In this document: piece after piece, positions 45,119-53,210 of the stretch
Layout of the letters: every line of letters starts with the position of its first letter
Numbering within the stretch: position 1 is the first letter of the stretch
NCBI RefSeq assembly: GCF_039543525.1
Contig: NZ_BAABJX010000022.1
Coordinates: 1 to 64,000, forward strand
Length of the DNA: 64,000 bases
Origin: Algivirga pacifica
GTDB taxonomy: Bacteria > Bacteroidota > Bacteroidia > Cytophagales > Flammeovirgaceae
Reading direction: 5' to 3'
Position numbers and translations under genes: made by a program
The notes under the pieces: generated by a model
The model's input: the letters and a program-made list of their open reading frames with translations, nothing else
What the model was told of the DNA's origin: nothing
The model's database searches: none

Positions 45119-46423
45119 ATGGCAAATATAGTCGCAATAGTGGGACGCCCGAACGTTGGTAAATCCACACTATTCAATCGATTGGTAGAAAGGCGTGACG
45201 CGATCATGGACAATGAAAGCGGTGTCACTCGTGACCGTCACTATGGTAAAGTACAATGGACCAACAAGAGCTTTAACGTTATTGATACGGGAGGATATGT
45301 TGTCGGTTCAGAAGATACCTTTGAGACTGCTATCCGAGAGCAAGTGGCTACTTCTTTAGAGGAAGCTTCTGTAATTCTCTTTGTAGTGGACTGTATCACA
45401 GGTCTGACAGACCTGGATAAGGATTTCGCGAAAGTCCTTAGACGCACCAACAAACCTGTTTATCTGGTTGCGAATAAAGCAGATGATTCTGAGAAGTTAA
45501 TGATGGCGGCAGAGTTTTATGAACTTAATATGGGAGATCCTTATCCTATTGCTGCTACCAGTGGCTCAGGGACGGGAGACCTTTTGGATGCTGTTGTTAC
45601 TAACTTCCCAGTAGATGTGGAAGAAGAAGCTCCTGAGATTCCACGTATCTCAGTTATCGGAAGACCTAATGTAGGTAAATCGTCTTTGGTTAACTTACTG
45701 TTAAATGACACTCGTAGTATTGTAACTGATATTGCTGGTACGACCAGAGATGCTGTTGATGCTCACTACAGAGCTTTTGGTCATGACTTTATTCTAACCG
45801 ATACCGCTGGTATTCGTAGAAAATCCCGTGTAAGGGAAGATATTGAGTTTTACTCTGTGATGCGTTCTATCAAAGCGATTGAGAATGCCGATGTGTGTGT
45901 AATGATCGTCGATGCGAGCAGAGGAATGGAAGCGCAGGATGTGAATATCATCAACTTAGCGCACAAGAATAAAAAAGGGTTGGTCATCATGGTCAATAAA
46001 TGGGATCTAATAGAGAAAGAGACCAATACTGCCCGTGACTTTGAGCGAGAGATCAGAAGCAAAATTCCACACTTGAATTTCGTACCAATTATCTTCACCT
46101 CCGTATTGACGAAGCAGAGAGTAATGAAGGTGATGGAAAAAGCCGTAGAGGTATACGAAAACAAGCGTACAAAAATTCCTACTTCTAAACTTAATGAGGT
46201 AATGTTGAAGGAAATTGAGAACTTCCCTCCTCCTTCGTATAGAGGTAAGTATATTAAGATTAAATATATCACTCAATTACCAACTTATAATCCAACATTC
46301 GCTTTCTTCTGTAACTTCCCTAAACATATTAAGGAGCCTTACCGAAGATTCTTGGAGAATAAGATGAGAGAATATTTTGAATTTGAAGGTGTCACAATAC
46401 AGTTGATTTTCAGATCAAAATAA
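45119..46423 (+). CDS. der: Ribosome biogenesis GTPase Der
   Basis: Double-GTPase factor (EngA) needed for large-subunit ribosome assembly. Two G domains follow each other: GRPNVGKST (about residues 8-16) and, near residue 180, GRPNVGKSS, each with DTGG/DTAG switch motifs and NKAD/NKWD. A KH-like C-terminal domain begins near residue 350. It has 434 residues, full length. The upstream gap of about 190 bases holds a weak GATATTTGC -7 at 44967. A strong terminator (46430) follows. Confidence 0.96.
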   Translation: MANIVAIVGRPNVGKSTLFNRLVERRDAIMDNESGVTRDRHYGKVQWTNKSFNVIDTGGYVVGSEDTFETAIREQVATSLEEASVILFVVDCITGLTDLDKDFAKVLRRTNKPVYLVANKADDSEKLMMAAEFYELNMGDPYPIAATSGSGTGDLLDAVVTNFPVDVEEEAPEIPRISVIGRPNVGKSSLVNLLLNDTRSIVTDIAGTTRDAVDAHYRAFGHDFILTDTAGIRRKSRVREDIEFYSVMRSIKAIENADVCVMIVDASRGMEAQDVNIINLAHKNKKGLVIMVNKWDLIEKETNTARDFEREIRSKIPHLNFVPIIFTSVLTKQRVMKVMEKAVEVYENKRTKIPTSKLNEVMLKEIENFPPPSYRGKYIKIKYITQLPTYNPTFAFFCNFPKHIKEPYRRFLENKMREYFEFEGVTIQLIFRSK

Positions 46424-46429
46424 ATGAAG

Positions 46430-46467
46430 AAAGCAGAGACGTTACGATAACATCTCTGCTTTTTTTA
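46430..46467. terminator. Terminator between der and FecR
   Basis: AAAGCAGAGA (46430-46439) pairs with TCTCTGCTTT (46453-46462) and T's run to 46467. It ends the plus-strand der transcript; the last bases overlap the FecR stop codon region. Confidence 0.88.
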
Positions 46468-47412
46468 CTTCTTCAAAGAACAATCTTGTACCTCTACCGT
46501 ATTTTTACCTACTAACTCAAAGCACAAATCAAGCTCTGAAAGCGCTTCTACCATAGATTGAGGCATATGGTTATAATTGAGTGTCCCTGTGAATCTCAGA
46601 TCTTTCACCTTTTCGGGTAATTGTAACTCCCAATCTGTTTCCTTCTGCATATACTTACCCAAGACTTCTAAGGATATATCTTCATAATAAGGTACACCAA
46701 CCTCCCAACCCAAGACTTGTGTCAGATTGGATTCATACACTTCAGAAAGTATCCCATTAGCCCTTAAATGTACAGATTGACCAGTTGTCAGTGTCGTACC
46801 TGATAACTGCTGCCCATTAAGCTCCCCCTCTATACAATCTAATCGAAAAGAGTTGTAATCAGCCCATACATGCAACTTCTTTCCTGTAAAAAGTAATGGG
46901 CCATAATAGGTATTGATATATAAAGTTACCTCATCCTTCGCTGTTTCAAACAGTGCTTGTCCCAGCAAACGTACCTCTATAATTTCATCCTTAACATGTT
47001 CCCTCCTGTATTCCAATTCGGTCTCAGGTGCTATCTTTACAGTGACATCATGTACATTCACGACTGTCTGTTGCTTGGACATACCTGTGATCTGTATAGA
47101 GTTTTGTGACCAATAAGATAAGCCTACCACAATTCCCATTAACAATACAATACCAAATAAAGACAGCAGTGACCAGTTCTTCCATACTTCTCTATTCAGA
47201 ATTTCAGAGAATTCTAACTTAAGCTTATCTACAAAAGAAATATCAGGATCTGGAGGAGTCTCTATTTTCTCCAAAAGCAGAGACCAAGCCTCTCTTTCAG
47301 AGCGTTTAAAAGGTAGACGCCAACGACTAGTAACGTCGTTCAACAATTGTTTCCAACGCGATTTCCCTTGAGATTCATCATTTATAGACAGTTTTCTTTT
47401 TCGTTTGATCAT
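46465..47412 (-). CDS. FecR-family anti-sigma / sigma-regulator
   Basis: Inner-membrane regulator that controls the ECF sigma factor encoded just upstream. A cytoplasmic N-terminal part (about residues 1-80) precedes one transmembrane helix (about 84-106, SLFGIVLLMGIVVGLSYW). A periplasmic FecR domain follows, and the C-terminal part resembles DUF4974 (LEVLGKYMQKETDWELQLP, then LRFTGTLNYN). It has 315 residues. It starts 18 bases after the sigma stop codon. In most systems a TonB receptor or SusCD pair is adjacent; none is here. Confidence 0.85.
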   Translation of the reverse strand: MIKRKRKLSINDESQGKSRWKQLLNDVTSRWRLPFKRSEREAWSLLLEKIETPPDPDISFVDKLKLEFSEILNREVWKNWSLLSLFGIVLLMGIVVGLSYWSQNSIQITGMSKQQTVVNVHDVTVKIAPETELEYRREHVKDEIIEVRLLGQALFETAKDEVTLYINTYYGPLLFTGKKLHVWADYNSFRLDCIEGELNGQQLSGTTLTTGQSVHLRANGILSEVYESNLTQVLGWEVGVPYYEDISLEVLGKYMQKETDWELQLPEKVKDLRFTGTLNYNHMPQSMVEALSELDLCFELVGKNTVEVQDCSLKK

Positions 47413-47430
47413 TTGGTCCGTTAAAGGTGA

Positions 47431-47961
47431 TTATATCTTATATGCAATTGTACTTCTAAGGATATCCAAGGCCTTCTTCATACGTTTCTCCACGGCTTTT
47501 ACGCTCACCTGAAGTCGATCGGCTATTTCATTGTAAGTTAATCCCTCAATACGATTCATTAAAAAGACTTCCCTACTTTTTTCTGGAATGTCCGAAATCG
47601 CCTTTTGTAATTGCATATCAAACTCCTTAAGCTCCATCTCGTATTCAGGAGACTCTATCGTTTCTTCTTTCCGGTTTACAGGGTTAATCGCAAAATTAAA
47701 TGCCACCGTACCTCTCTTCAGATAATTAATCGACAAATTATTCGCGATGGTATACAGATACGTTTTAACTGTATCGGTTTTCACCTCTTGCCTTTTCTCC
47801 CAAACCTTCAGAAAAACTTCCTGGGCCAAATCCTCTGCCACTTGAGCGTCTCCTACCTTATAGTACACGAAGTTTCGGATACTTGCATAATACTGATCAA
47901 ACAGCGATTTAAACGTATTCACGTCTAATCCCTCTCTATTTAGTGTTTCTGTAGCTGCCAA
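47431..47961 (-). CDS. ECF RNA polymerase sigma factor (FecI-like)
   Basis: Sigma-70-type factor of the Bacteroidota ECF group. Region 2 has YYKVGDAQVAEDLAQEVFLKV and the helix KTYLYTIANNLSINYLKRG. Region 4 has SREVFLMNRIEGLTYNEIADRLQVSVKAVEKRMKKAL, its helix-turn-helix. It has 176 residues. It forms a two-gene unit with the FecR gene, whose product should hold or activate it. A weak -7-like TACTTTTG lies 155 bases upstream at 48116-48123 on the minus strand. Confidence 0.9.
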   Translation of the reverse strand: MAATETLNREGLDVNTFKSLFDQYYASIRNFVYYKVGDAQVAEDLAQEVFLKVWEKRQEVKTDTVKTYLYTIANNLSINYLKRGTVAFNFAINPVNRKEETIESPEYEMELKEFDMQLQKAISDIPEKSREVFLMNRIEGLTYNEIADRLQVSVKAVEKRMKKALDILRSTIAYKI

Positions 47962-48236
47962 AAGAAATAAATTTTGTTGTTAGTTATGTTACTATTTTTG
48001 CTGGAGTCGATGATTAACCTCTCCAGGCTAATTTTTCACACTTCAAATATTCACAATAAATATGACTAAAGTACACTGTGTTAAGATTGATTTAGTTATT
48101 GGATGTCAACACTTGCAAAAGTAAGACCATTTCTCCCCCTATCACAGGTAGGGGAAACCATCGTATATCTGTATATACGTAAGAGAGTCTCTCTCATTTT
48201 TTTAGCACTAGCATAGGACCAATTAGCGGATACATC

Positions 48237-48458
48237 ATGAAGGCTGATAAAGAAAAAAACACGGGTAGTGATATGAAGAACAATACACTTACAAACAGCC
48301 ATGTGCTTTTTGAAGAATCCATTGAGGTCAGTTTTTTATCAAGGATTGAAGAAGTGATAGATACCTGGAGCATCTCAGGGTATATGTCTACAGAAGAGGC
48401 TTGGGAGAAACTGGAAAAATCACTTTTTGAAAAAAAGAGCAATCGAGATTTACTTTAA
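48237..48458 (+). CDS. Small hypothetical protein
   Basis: A possible 73-residue acidic protein, alternatively 61 residues from ATG 48273. It has no signal or membrane helix. The segment SFLSRIEEVIDTWSISGYM and the helix TEEAWEKLEKSLFEKKSN look like a real amphipathic fold. An antisense reading of 82 residues on the minus strand is less protein-like. It lies alone between the divergent sigma factor and adk. It may be real but its support is weak. Confidence 0.38.
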   Translation: MKADKEKNTGSDMKNNTLTNSHVLFEESIEVSFLSRIEEVIDTWSISGYMSTEEAWEKLEKSLFEKKSNRDLL

Positions 48459-48504
48459 ATAGGCATTTGGGAGAATCATGTTTCGTATATTCCGATTCAA
48501 TGAT

Positions 48505-48535
48505 TTTGTATTAAAAAATTAATGTCTTTAATTTG
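48505..48535 (+). promoter_or_regulatory. Promoter upstream of adk
   Basis: TTTG (48505-48508), a 19-base spacer and TTAATTTG (48528-48535), one base from the TAnnTTTG consensus. It lies 86 bases before the adk start. Confidence 0.5.
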
Positions 48536-48620
48536 AGCTCTTTAAGTTTGTTTGTCCATTCTTTTTGAGGTATTGGACAACAATCCAATAACTTTATTTG
48601 TAATAATATTCCTTATATAC

Positions 48621-49202
48621 ATGCTTAATCTTGTTTTATTTGGCCCTCCAGGAGCAGGTAAGGGTACTCAAAGTGCCAAAATCAAAGAAAAATACAACCT
48701 GATTCACTTGTCTACAGGTGATTTGCTTCGATCTGAAATTGCCGCAGGTACGGCGTTAGGTTTAAAAGCAAAAGAATTGATGGACCAAGGGCAACTTGTT
48801 CCTGATGAGGTAGTCATTGGAATGATTGACTCTAAACTGAAAGAGCATGCAGATGCCAGTGGTTTTATCTTTGATGGTTTCCCTAGAACCATTGCACAAG
48901 CTGAGGCATTGGATAACCTTTTGGAGCAAAACGGTACGAGTATTTCTGGTATGGTAGCTTTGGAGGTAGGAGAAGAAGAGCTAACGGCTAGAATCTTGGA
49001 AAGAGGTAAAACCTCCAACCGTGCAGATGACCAGAACGAAGAGCTTATCCGCAACCGCGTTAAAGAATACAATGCAAAGACAGCTCCTGTAGCTAACTAT
49101 TATCAAGAACAAGGCAAGTTCAAGTCTGTGAATGGTGTAGGAAGTATTGAGGAAATCTTCGATAGTCTTTGCTCTGCAATAGAAGCACTAAAAGTTGCTT
49201 AA
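48621..49202 (+). CDS. adk: Adenylate kinase
   Basis: Interconverts ATP and AMP with two ADP. The P-loop is GPPGAGKGTQ (about residues 8-17), with the AMP site LSTGDLLR and the DGFPRT motif. The LID is short (RGKTSNRADDQNEE), the non-zinc short form, in keeping with 193 residues. The start is ATG 48621; an in-frame ATG 69 bases upstream adds a hydrophobic stretch not found in the family. A promoter candidate lies at 48505 and a terminator follows at 49238. Confidence 0.96.
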   Translation: MLNLVLFGPPGAGKGTQSAKIKEKYNLIHLSTGDLLRSEIAAGTALGLKAKELMDQGQLVPDEVVIGMIDSKLKEHADASGFIFDGFPRTIAQAEALDNLLEQNGTSISGMVALEVGEEELTARILERGKTSNRADDQNEELIRNRVKEYNAKTAPVANYYQEQGKFKSVNGVGSIEEIFDSLCSAIEALKVA

Positions 49203-49237
49203 GGTGACTTAAACAACTTAAGAGCATCATTATAATT

Positions 49238-49267
49238 AGGGTATTGAGCTAATCAATACCCTTTTTT
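49238..49267 (+). terminator. Intrinsic terminator of adk
   Basis: AGGGTATTGA (49238-49247) pairs with TCAATACCCT (49253-49262), followed by six T's. It starts 35 bases after the adk stop codon. Confidence 0.88.
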
Positions 49268-49402
49268 AGCGAATGATCTTTAATCAGTATCTGTTATAAC
49301 CATTAGGTTCATACAACTAAAATTACAGTATATAGAGGGTGTCTCAAAAGTCGACAAACATTGTTTACTTCTGCGACAACCTCCTTTCAATCCGGAAAAA
49401 TA

Positions 49403-50395
49403 ATGGCTTCATCCAATTTTATTGATTACGTAAAGATTTTCTGCCGCTCTGGAAAAGGAGGCGACGGCTCTGTTCATTTTCGTAGAGAAAAGTTTGTTCC
49501 CAAAGGAGGACCTGACGGAGGAGACGGAGGACGTGGTGGCCATATCATCGTTAGAGCCGATGAGAGTATTTGGACACTTTTACACCTTCGCTACACCAAG
49601 CACATGCATGCTGACAATGGACAGAATGGTGCGGGACACGGAAGTAGCGGTGCACAAGGGGAAGACATGATTATCAAAGTACCCATGGGAACAGTTGTAA
49701 AAGATGCCGAAACCGGAAAAGTCTTGTTTGAAGTAACAGAACACGGAGAAGAGCGTATATTAATGACCGGAGGAAAAGGTGGTCTTGGCAATGCAAACTT
49801 CAAAAGTGCTACCAATCAAGCCCCTCAATATGCCCAACCTGGACAAGAGTGTAAGGAAGGATGGGTTATTCTTGAGCTAAAGGTATTGGCTGATGTAGGA
49901 CTTGTAGGCTTCCCTAACGCAGGTAAATCTACTCTACTATCTGTCATCTCAGAAGCCACTCCAAAAATCGCAGACTATCCATTTACGACCATGACTCCTA
50001 ATCTTGGAGTTGTTGCCTACAGAGGTGAAAAATCATTTGTAGTCGCAGATATCCCTGGGATTATAGAGGGTGCCTCAGAAGGAAAAGGTCTTGGGGTTCG
50101 TTTCCTAAGACATATTGAGCGAAATGCGGTACTACTATTTATGGTGCCTTCAGATGCTGACCATATTGGCAAAGAATATGAGATCTTACTCAACGAAGTA
50201 AAACAGTATAATCCTGAACTTCTAGACAAGAATAGAGTATTGGCAATTACTAAGTCAGACCTTGTTGATGAAGAACTAGAGGAGATGCTTATGGAAACAC
50301 TACCCAAAGATGTTCCCCATGTATTTATTTCCTCAGCCACTCAGAAGGGAATTACTACACTGAAAGATGTTCTTTGGCAAGCAATTGGCCGATAA
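49403..50395 (+). CDS. obgE: GTPase ObgE/CgtA
   Basis: Ribosome-associated GTPase. The N-terminal glycine-rich Obg fold shows GKGGDGSVHFRREKFVPKGG and GGDGGRGGHIIV. The G domain has GFPNAGKSTL (about residues 166-175), DIPGIIEGA and TKSD. Length 330 from ATG 49403 (MASSNFIDYV); an upstream ATG at 49361 would add 14 residues outside the fold. The C-terminal OCT extension of longer Obg proteins is absent. It ends 15 bases before the hairpin element at 50411. Confidence 0.95.
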   Translation: MASSNFIDYVKIFCRSGKGGDGSVHFRREKFVPKGGPDGGDGGRGGHIIVRADESIWTLLHLRYTKHMHADNGQNGAGHGSSGAQGEDMIIKVPMGTVVKDAETGKVLFEVTEHGEERILMTGGKGGLGNANFKSATNQAPQYAQPGQECKEGWVILELKVLADVGLVGFPNAGKSTLLSVISEATPKIADYPFTTMTPNLGVVAYRGEKSFVVADIPGIIEGASEGKGLGVRFLRHIERNAVLLFMVPSDADHIGKEYEILLNEVKQYNPELLDKNRVLAITKSDLVDEELEEMLMETLPKDVPHVFISSATQKGITTLKDVLWQAIGR

Positions 50396-50410
50396 GAAGG
50401 TAAAATTAAA

Positions 50411-50740
50411 ACATGAATCATCCCATGTTAACAGATGACTTAGTTTCCTGAGAATTCATCACTTTACAGCTATATCACAAGCCCTTTATGAGCTTCTTCA
50501 TTTTTTCCTTGATGAAAAAACGAAGCAAAAAAATCAAGGCTTTGAAGAATTTGCCTAATTTTTAATCCCAAAAGCTAAAAATTCCAAACTCGCTACGCTC
50601 AAACAATGGAATTTTCTTAACGCTTTTACGATTAAAAATTTTAACGGCAATTCTTCAAGGCCGTTTTTAAATATATAAAGGCACTTTTAAACAAAAAAAC
50701 ATGAATCATTCCTTAAATGTTAATATGGGATGATTCATGT
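50411..50740 (+). repeat. Interspersed hairpin element, copy 3
   Basis: Third copy, 330 bases. The termini ACATGAATCATCC and GGATGATTCATGT are exact inverses of each other. The internal stem pairs 50538-50587 with 50607-50662 around a loop holding CTCGCTACGCTC. Beyond the inner stem the right end folds on itself (ACATGAATCATTCC with GGGATGATTCATGT). It lies between the converging obgE and GT9 genes. Confidence 0.88.
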
Positions 50741-50753
50741 TTCTCTTTAATTC

Positions 50754-50774
50754 GGGCGACCACAAGGGGCGCCC
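50754..50774. repeat. Small GC-rich hairpin GGGCGACC-type
   Basis: GGGCGACC and GGGCGCCC flank ACAAG with one mismatch in the stem; a CTTAC tail follows. It is nearly the same as the terminator hairpin at 27129-27153. It lies seven bases before the stop codon of the minus-strand GT9 gene and just right of hairpin element copy 3, so it may also be part of GT9 termination. Confidence 0.6.
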
Positions 50775-50780
50775 TTACTG

Positions 50781-51776
50781 CTACTCTTCCAGCATCCCTT
50801 TTTTTCTTGCATACTCTAGAAGTACCTCTTCCACAGCAGCAATCTCTATCTGTTTTATACAGGTACACCCTTTCTTTTTTGTACAGTCTATACATTCCGT
50901 CTCCCCTGAAGATAGTATGTTTACAGAAGTATTGTTCGGAGGAGCAAACTGTCTTGATTCCACAGGAGGGGTCATCATCACCGTTTCTATGCCTGCAGCC
51001 ACCGACAAATGTGTATACACCTGATTAAAGGATAAGAAAATATCTCCTCGATTCACTAGTTTCAAAATTTCTTCCTCCTCTTCCAATCCTGTTTTATCCT
51101 TGACGCTTGGTAAACGGAACAGTTCCGGTGTATACTGTTTTAGTAGTTGTCCCTCTTTCTCTGTCCCTACTACCACAAAATTAAAGATATGCTTAGGCAA
51201 GCGCTCAATCAGTTCGAAATAATTGACGACTGGCCAAATACGTTCTGCTCCTTCTTTATAAGGGTACATCACCACATTAATCAATGATTTCTTGATTACC
51301 CCTCTATATACCATAGGAGGTGTTTGTGGAAGTGTAATTTTTGGGAACTCTTGATCACCTACTTCTTCTTGCTCTATTTCTAACCCTACACTTACCAACG
51401 CCTCAGCTCTTGCTGTGACTCCTTTCACCCCTTCCGGCAGTACAACTGTCTGATTGTAATAACGCTTTTCTAATAAAGACCCTTTCTCGGCTATCCTTAG
51501 TGCAATCCCCGCTTTTTTAGCTGCTTTAGCTACCATTTTATCCTTGTGCAAGAATAGAATGGCATCAGCTTGTATGTTTTCTATACTTTTCCCTACATTT
51601 CTTACATCCATTACCCCTTCAATTTCAGGGAAGTAGTCTAATAGAAACTTTCCTCCTAAAGGGACTACAAAATAGAGCTTGCAGTCCGGCCACTGCCGTT
51701 TTATATCCCTTACCACCCCCATGGATAATAAGGCACTTATAACATTATCTGTCCTACTGATAACGATTGTTTGCAT
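50781..51776 (-). CDS. Glycosyltransferase family 9 (heptosyltransferase-like)
   Basis: GT9 enzymes add heptose to the inner core of lipopolysaccharide. The start is set at ATG 51776 (MQTIVISRTDNVISALLSMG), matching the family opening; in-frame ATGs upstream at 51800 and 51809 lie in or before a likely promoter. The middle has the DYFPEIEGVMDVRN region and FLSFNQVYTHLSVAAGIETVMMTPP. The C-terminus has cysteines CIDCTKKKGCTCI as in many GT9 proteins. It has 331 residues. The usual heptose pathway partners are not adjacent. Confidence 0.8.
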   Translation of the reverse strand: MQTIVISRTDNVISALLSMGVVRDIKRQWPDCKLYFVVPLGGKFLLDYFPEIEGVMDVRNVGKSIENIQADAILFLHKDKMVAKAAKKAGIALRIAEKGSLLEKRYYNQTVVLPEGVKGVTARAEALVSVGLEIEQEEVGDQEFPKITLPQTPPMVYRGVIKKSLINVVMYPYKEGAERIWPVVNYFELIERLPKHIFNFVVVGTEKEGQLLKQYTPELFRLPSVKDKTGLEEEEEILKLVNRGDIFLSFNQVYTHLSVAAGIETVMMTPPVESRQFAPPNNTSVNILSSGETECIDCTKKKGCTCIKQIEIAAVEEVLLEYARKKGMLEE

Positions 51777-51806
51777 ATCTTTTGAACGATTAGTACTCAT
51801 ATAGTG

Positions 51807-51814
51807 CAAAAATA
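51807..51814 (-). promoter_or_regulatory. -7 element for the GT9 gene
   Basis: Minus-strand TATTTTTG matches TAnnTTTG, 31 bases before the chosen start at 51776. If used, it rules out the longer readings of the gene. No clear -33 is present. Confidence 0.42.
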
Positions 51815-51871
51815 CTTTATTTATCTGTCAGGGTTTTGTATATTGATATAAACTCAAAAGGTTCCAACCCT

Positions 51872-52465
51872 ATGGAAAATGACCACAAAAAACCCGCTTA
51901 CTCGGATCGCAAAAAAGTGCAGATCTTTGAGCAAGAGTTTGTACCACATATAGATTCCATGTACAATTTTGCTTATAAGCTTACATTGGATGAGGAAGAT
52001 GCTAAAGATCTGGTACAAGACACTTATATGAAAGCATTCCGATTCATTAATTCTTTTGAAGAAGGAACTAATGCCAAAGCATGGCTATTCCGAATTCTTA
52101 AGAACAGTTTTATTAATGATTATCGCAAAAAAAGTAAACAACCCTCTAAAATTGATTATCAAGAAGTAGAAAGTGTTTATAATTCTGAGGATGTCGACTT
52201 AAATATCACCACAGACCTCAGGACAGAAACCATGAGTAACCGTATTGGAGACGAAGTCACCAATGCTTTAAACTCATTAGCCGTCGACTTTCGTATTGTC
52301 ATTATCTTATGCGACTTAGAAGGATTTACCTATGAGGAGATGTCCAAGATCTTGGATATTCCAATTGGTACGGTAAGAAGTAGGCTACACCGAGCCAGAA
52401 ATCTACTAAAGGAAAAGCTGGTCAATTATGCCAAAAAAATGGGATATAACGCCAATAGCATTTGA
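51872..52465 (+). CDS. ECF RNA polymerase sigma factor (RpoE-like)
   Basis: Second ECF-type sigma factor of the window. Region 2 has YKLTLDEEDAKDLVQDTYMKAFRF and a KAWLFRILKNSFINDYRKKSK helix. Region 4 has VIILCDLEGFTYEEMSKILDIPIGTVRSRLHRARNLL. It starts at ATG 51872 (197 residues) rather than at TTG 51836. No anti-sigma factor gene follows; the next gene is gmk. The divergent GT9 gene shares the 95-base upstream gap. Confidence 0.9.
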   Translation: MENDHKKPAYSDRKKVQIFEQEFVPHIDSMYNFAYKLTLDEEDAKDLVQDTYMKAFRFINSFEEGTNAKAWLFRILKNSFINDYRKKSKQPSKIDYQEVESVYNSEDVDLNITTDLRTETMSNRIGDEVTNALNSLAVDFRIVIILCDLEGFTYEEMSKILDIPIGTVRSRLHRARNLLKEKLVNYAKKMGYNANSI

Positions 52466-52490
52466 TTAAACCAAAAAAGTAGTACTTTTG
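52461..52490 (+). promoter_or_regulatory. Strong promoter upstream of gmk
   Basis: TTTG (52461-52464, overlapping the sigma factor stop codon), an 18-base spacer and TACTTTTG (52483-52490), then CC. This is one of the best consensus matches in the window. Transcription would start near 52496 and meet a terminator hairpin 25 bases later. Confidence 0.7.
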
Positions 52491-52518
52491 CCCACCAAAG
52501 CACAAATTTATTGTTTTA

Positions 52519-52555
52519 AAAATAAGGAGCTCATGTAAATGAGCCTTATTTTTTT
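52519..52555 (+). terminator. Leader terminator or sigma terminator before gmk
   Basis: AAAATAAGG-GCTCAT and ATGAGC-CTTATTTT pair around GTAA with one bulged A, then seven T's. It ends 41 bases before gmk. It could finish the sigma factor transcript or act as an attenuator for the promoter at 52461. Confidence 0.75.
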
Positions 52556-52596
52556 ATACGGAAAAATAACGTAAACCTTCTGTGATTCTACATTAA

Positions 52597-53169
52597 ATGG
52601 CTTCATCAGGCAAAATTTTTATTTTCTCCGCCCCTTCCGGATCCGGAAAAACCACCATCGTCAAACACCTCCTGAAATGTGAAGAGTGTCTTACCTTTTC
52701 CATCTCAGCCACCACTCGTGCGCCAAGAGGAAAAGAACAACACGGCAAAGACTACTACTTTTTGAGCCTTGAGGATTTTAGAAAAAAAATCAAGGATGAT
52801 GCCTTCGTCGAATACGAAGAAGTATACGAGGGCGTATACTACGGCACTTTAAAATCAGAAGTGGAACGTATATGGGCTAGCGGTAAGCATGTTGTCATGG
52901 ATGTAGATGTGATCGGGGGCATTAATCTTAAAAAATACTTTGGAAACGACGCTATGGCTATTTTCATACAGCCACCTAGTGTGGAGGAACTGGAAAGACG
53001 ATTGCGTTCGAGAGCTACAGACCCTGAAGAAAGTATTCGAGAGCGAGTTGATAAGGCCGCAGACGAGTTAAAATATGCGACTTCTTTTGATGTCACTCTT
53101 ATCAATGACGATCTGCAGGAAGCATTTGAAAAAGCAGAAGAACTTGTACACAGTAAGATTAAAGAGTAG
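52597..53169 (+). CDS. gmk: Guanylate kinase
   Basis: Phosphorylates GMP to GDP. The P-loop is SAPSGSGKTT (about residues 9-18), followed by SISATTRAPRGKEQHGKDYYF, the GMP-binding region, and ERVDKAADELKYA late in the chain. It has 190 residues, standard for Gmk. Its likely promoter at 52461 is separated from it by a terminator hairpin at 52519, suggesting attenuation. It is followed by a 250-base gap with heptamer repeats. Confidence 0.96.
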   Translation: MASSGKIFIFSAPSGSGKTTIVKHLLKCEECLTFSISATTRAPRGKEQHGKDYYFLSLEDFRKKIKDDAFVEYEEVYEGVYYGTLKSEVERIWASGKHVVMDVDVIGGINLKKYFGNDAMAIFIQPPSVEELERRLRSRATDPEESIRERVDKAADELKYATSFDVTLINDDLQEAFEKAEELVHSKIKE

Positions 53170-53210
53170 ACTATCTCATAAACCGACAGGTTTAATTTTA
53201 TTGATAATAG

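Noticed and set aside
45850..46272. A 140-codon minus-strand reading
   Set aside because: Fully antisense to der, a conserved GTPase; the reading is a product of its codon use.
47611..47928. A 105-codon plus-strand reading
   Set aside because: Antisense to the ECF sigma factor, whose region 2 and 4 motifs are clear.
48704..49072. A 122-codon minus-strand reading rich in Ser
   Set aside because: Antisense to adk; Ser-rich low-complexity translation typical of a reverse reading of a charged gene.
50717..51028. Plus-strand readings giving GDHKGRPY and similar
   Set aside because: They start in the hairpin repeat and run antisense through the GT9 C-terminus; the string is typical of spurious repeat translations.
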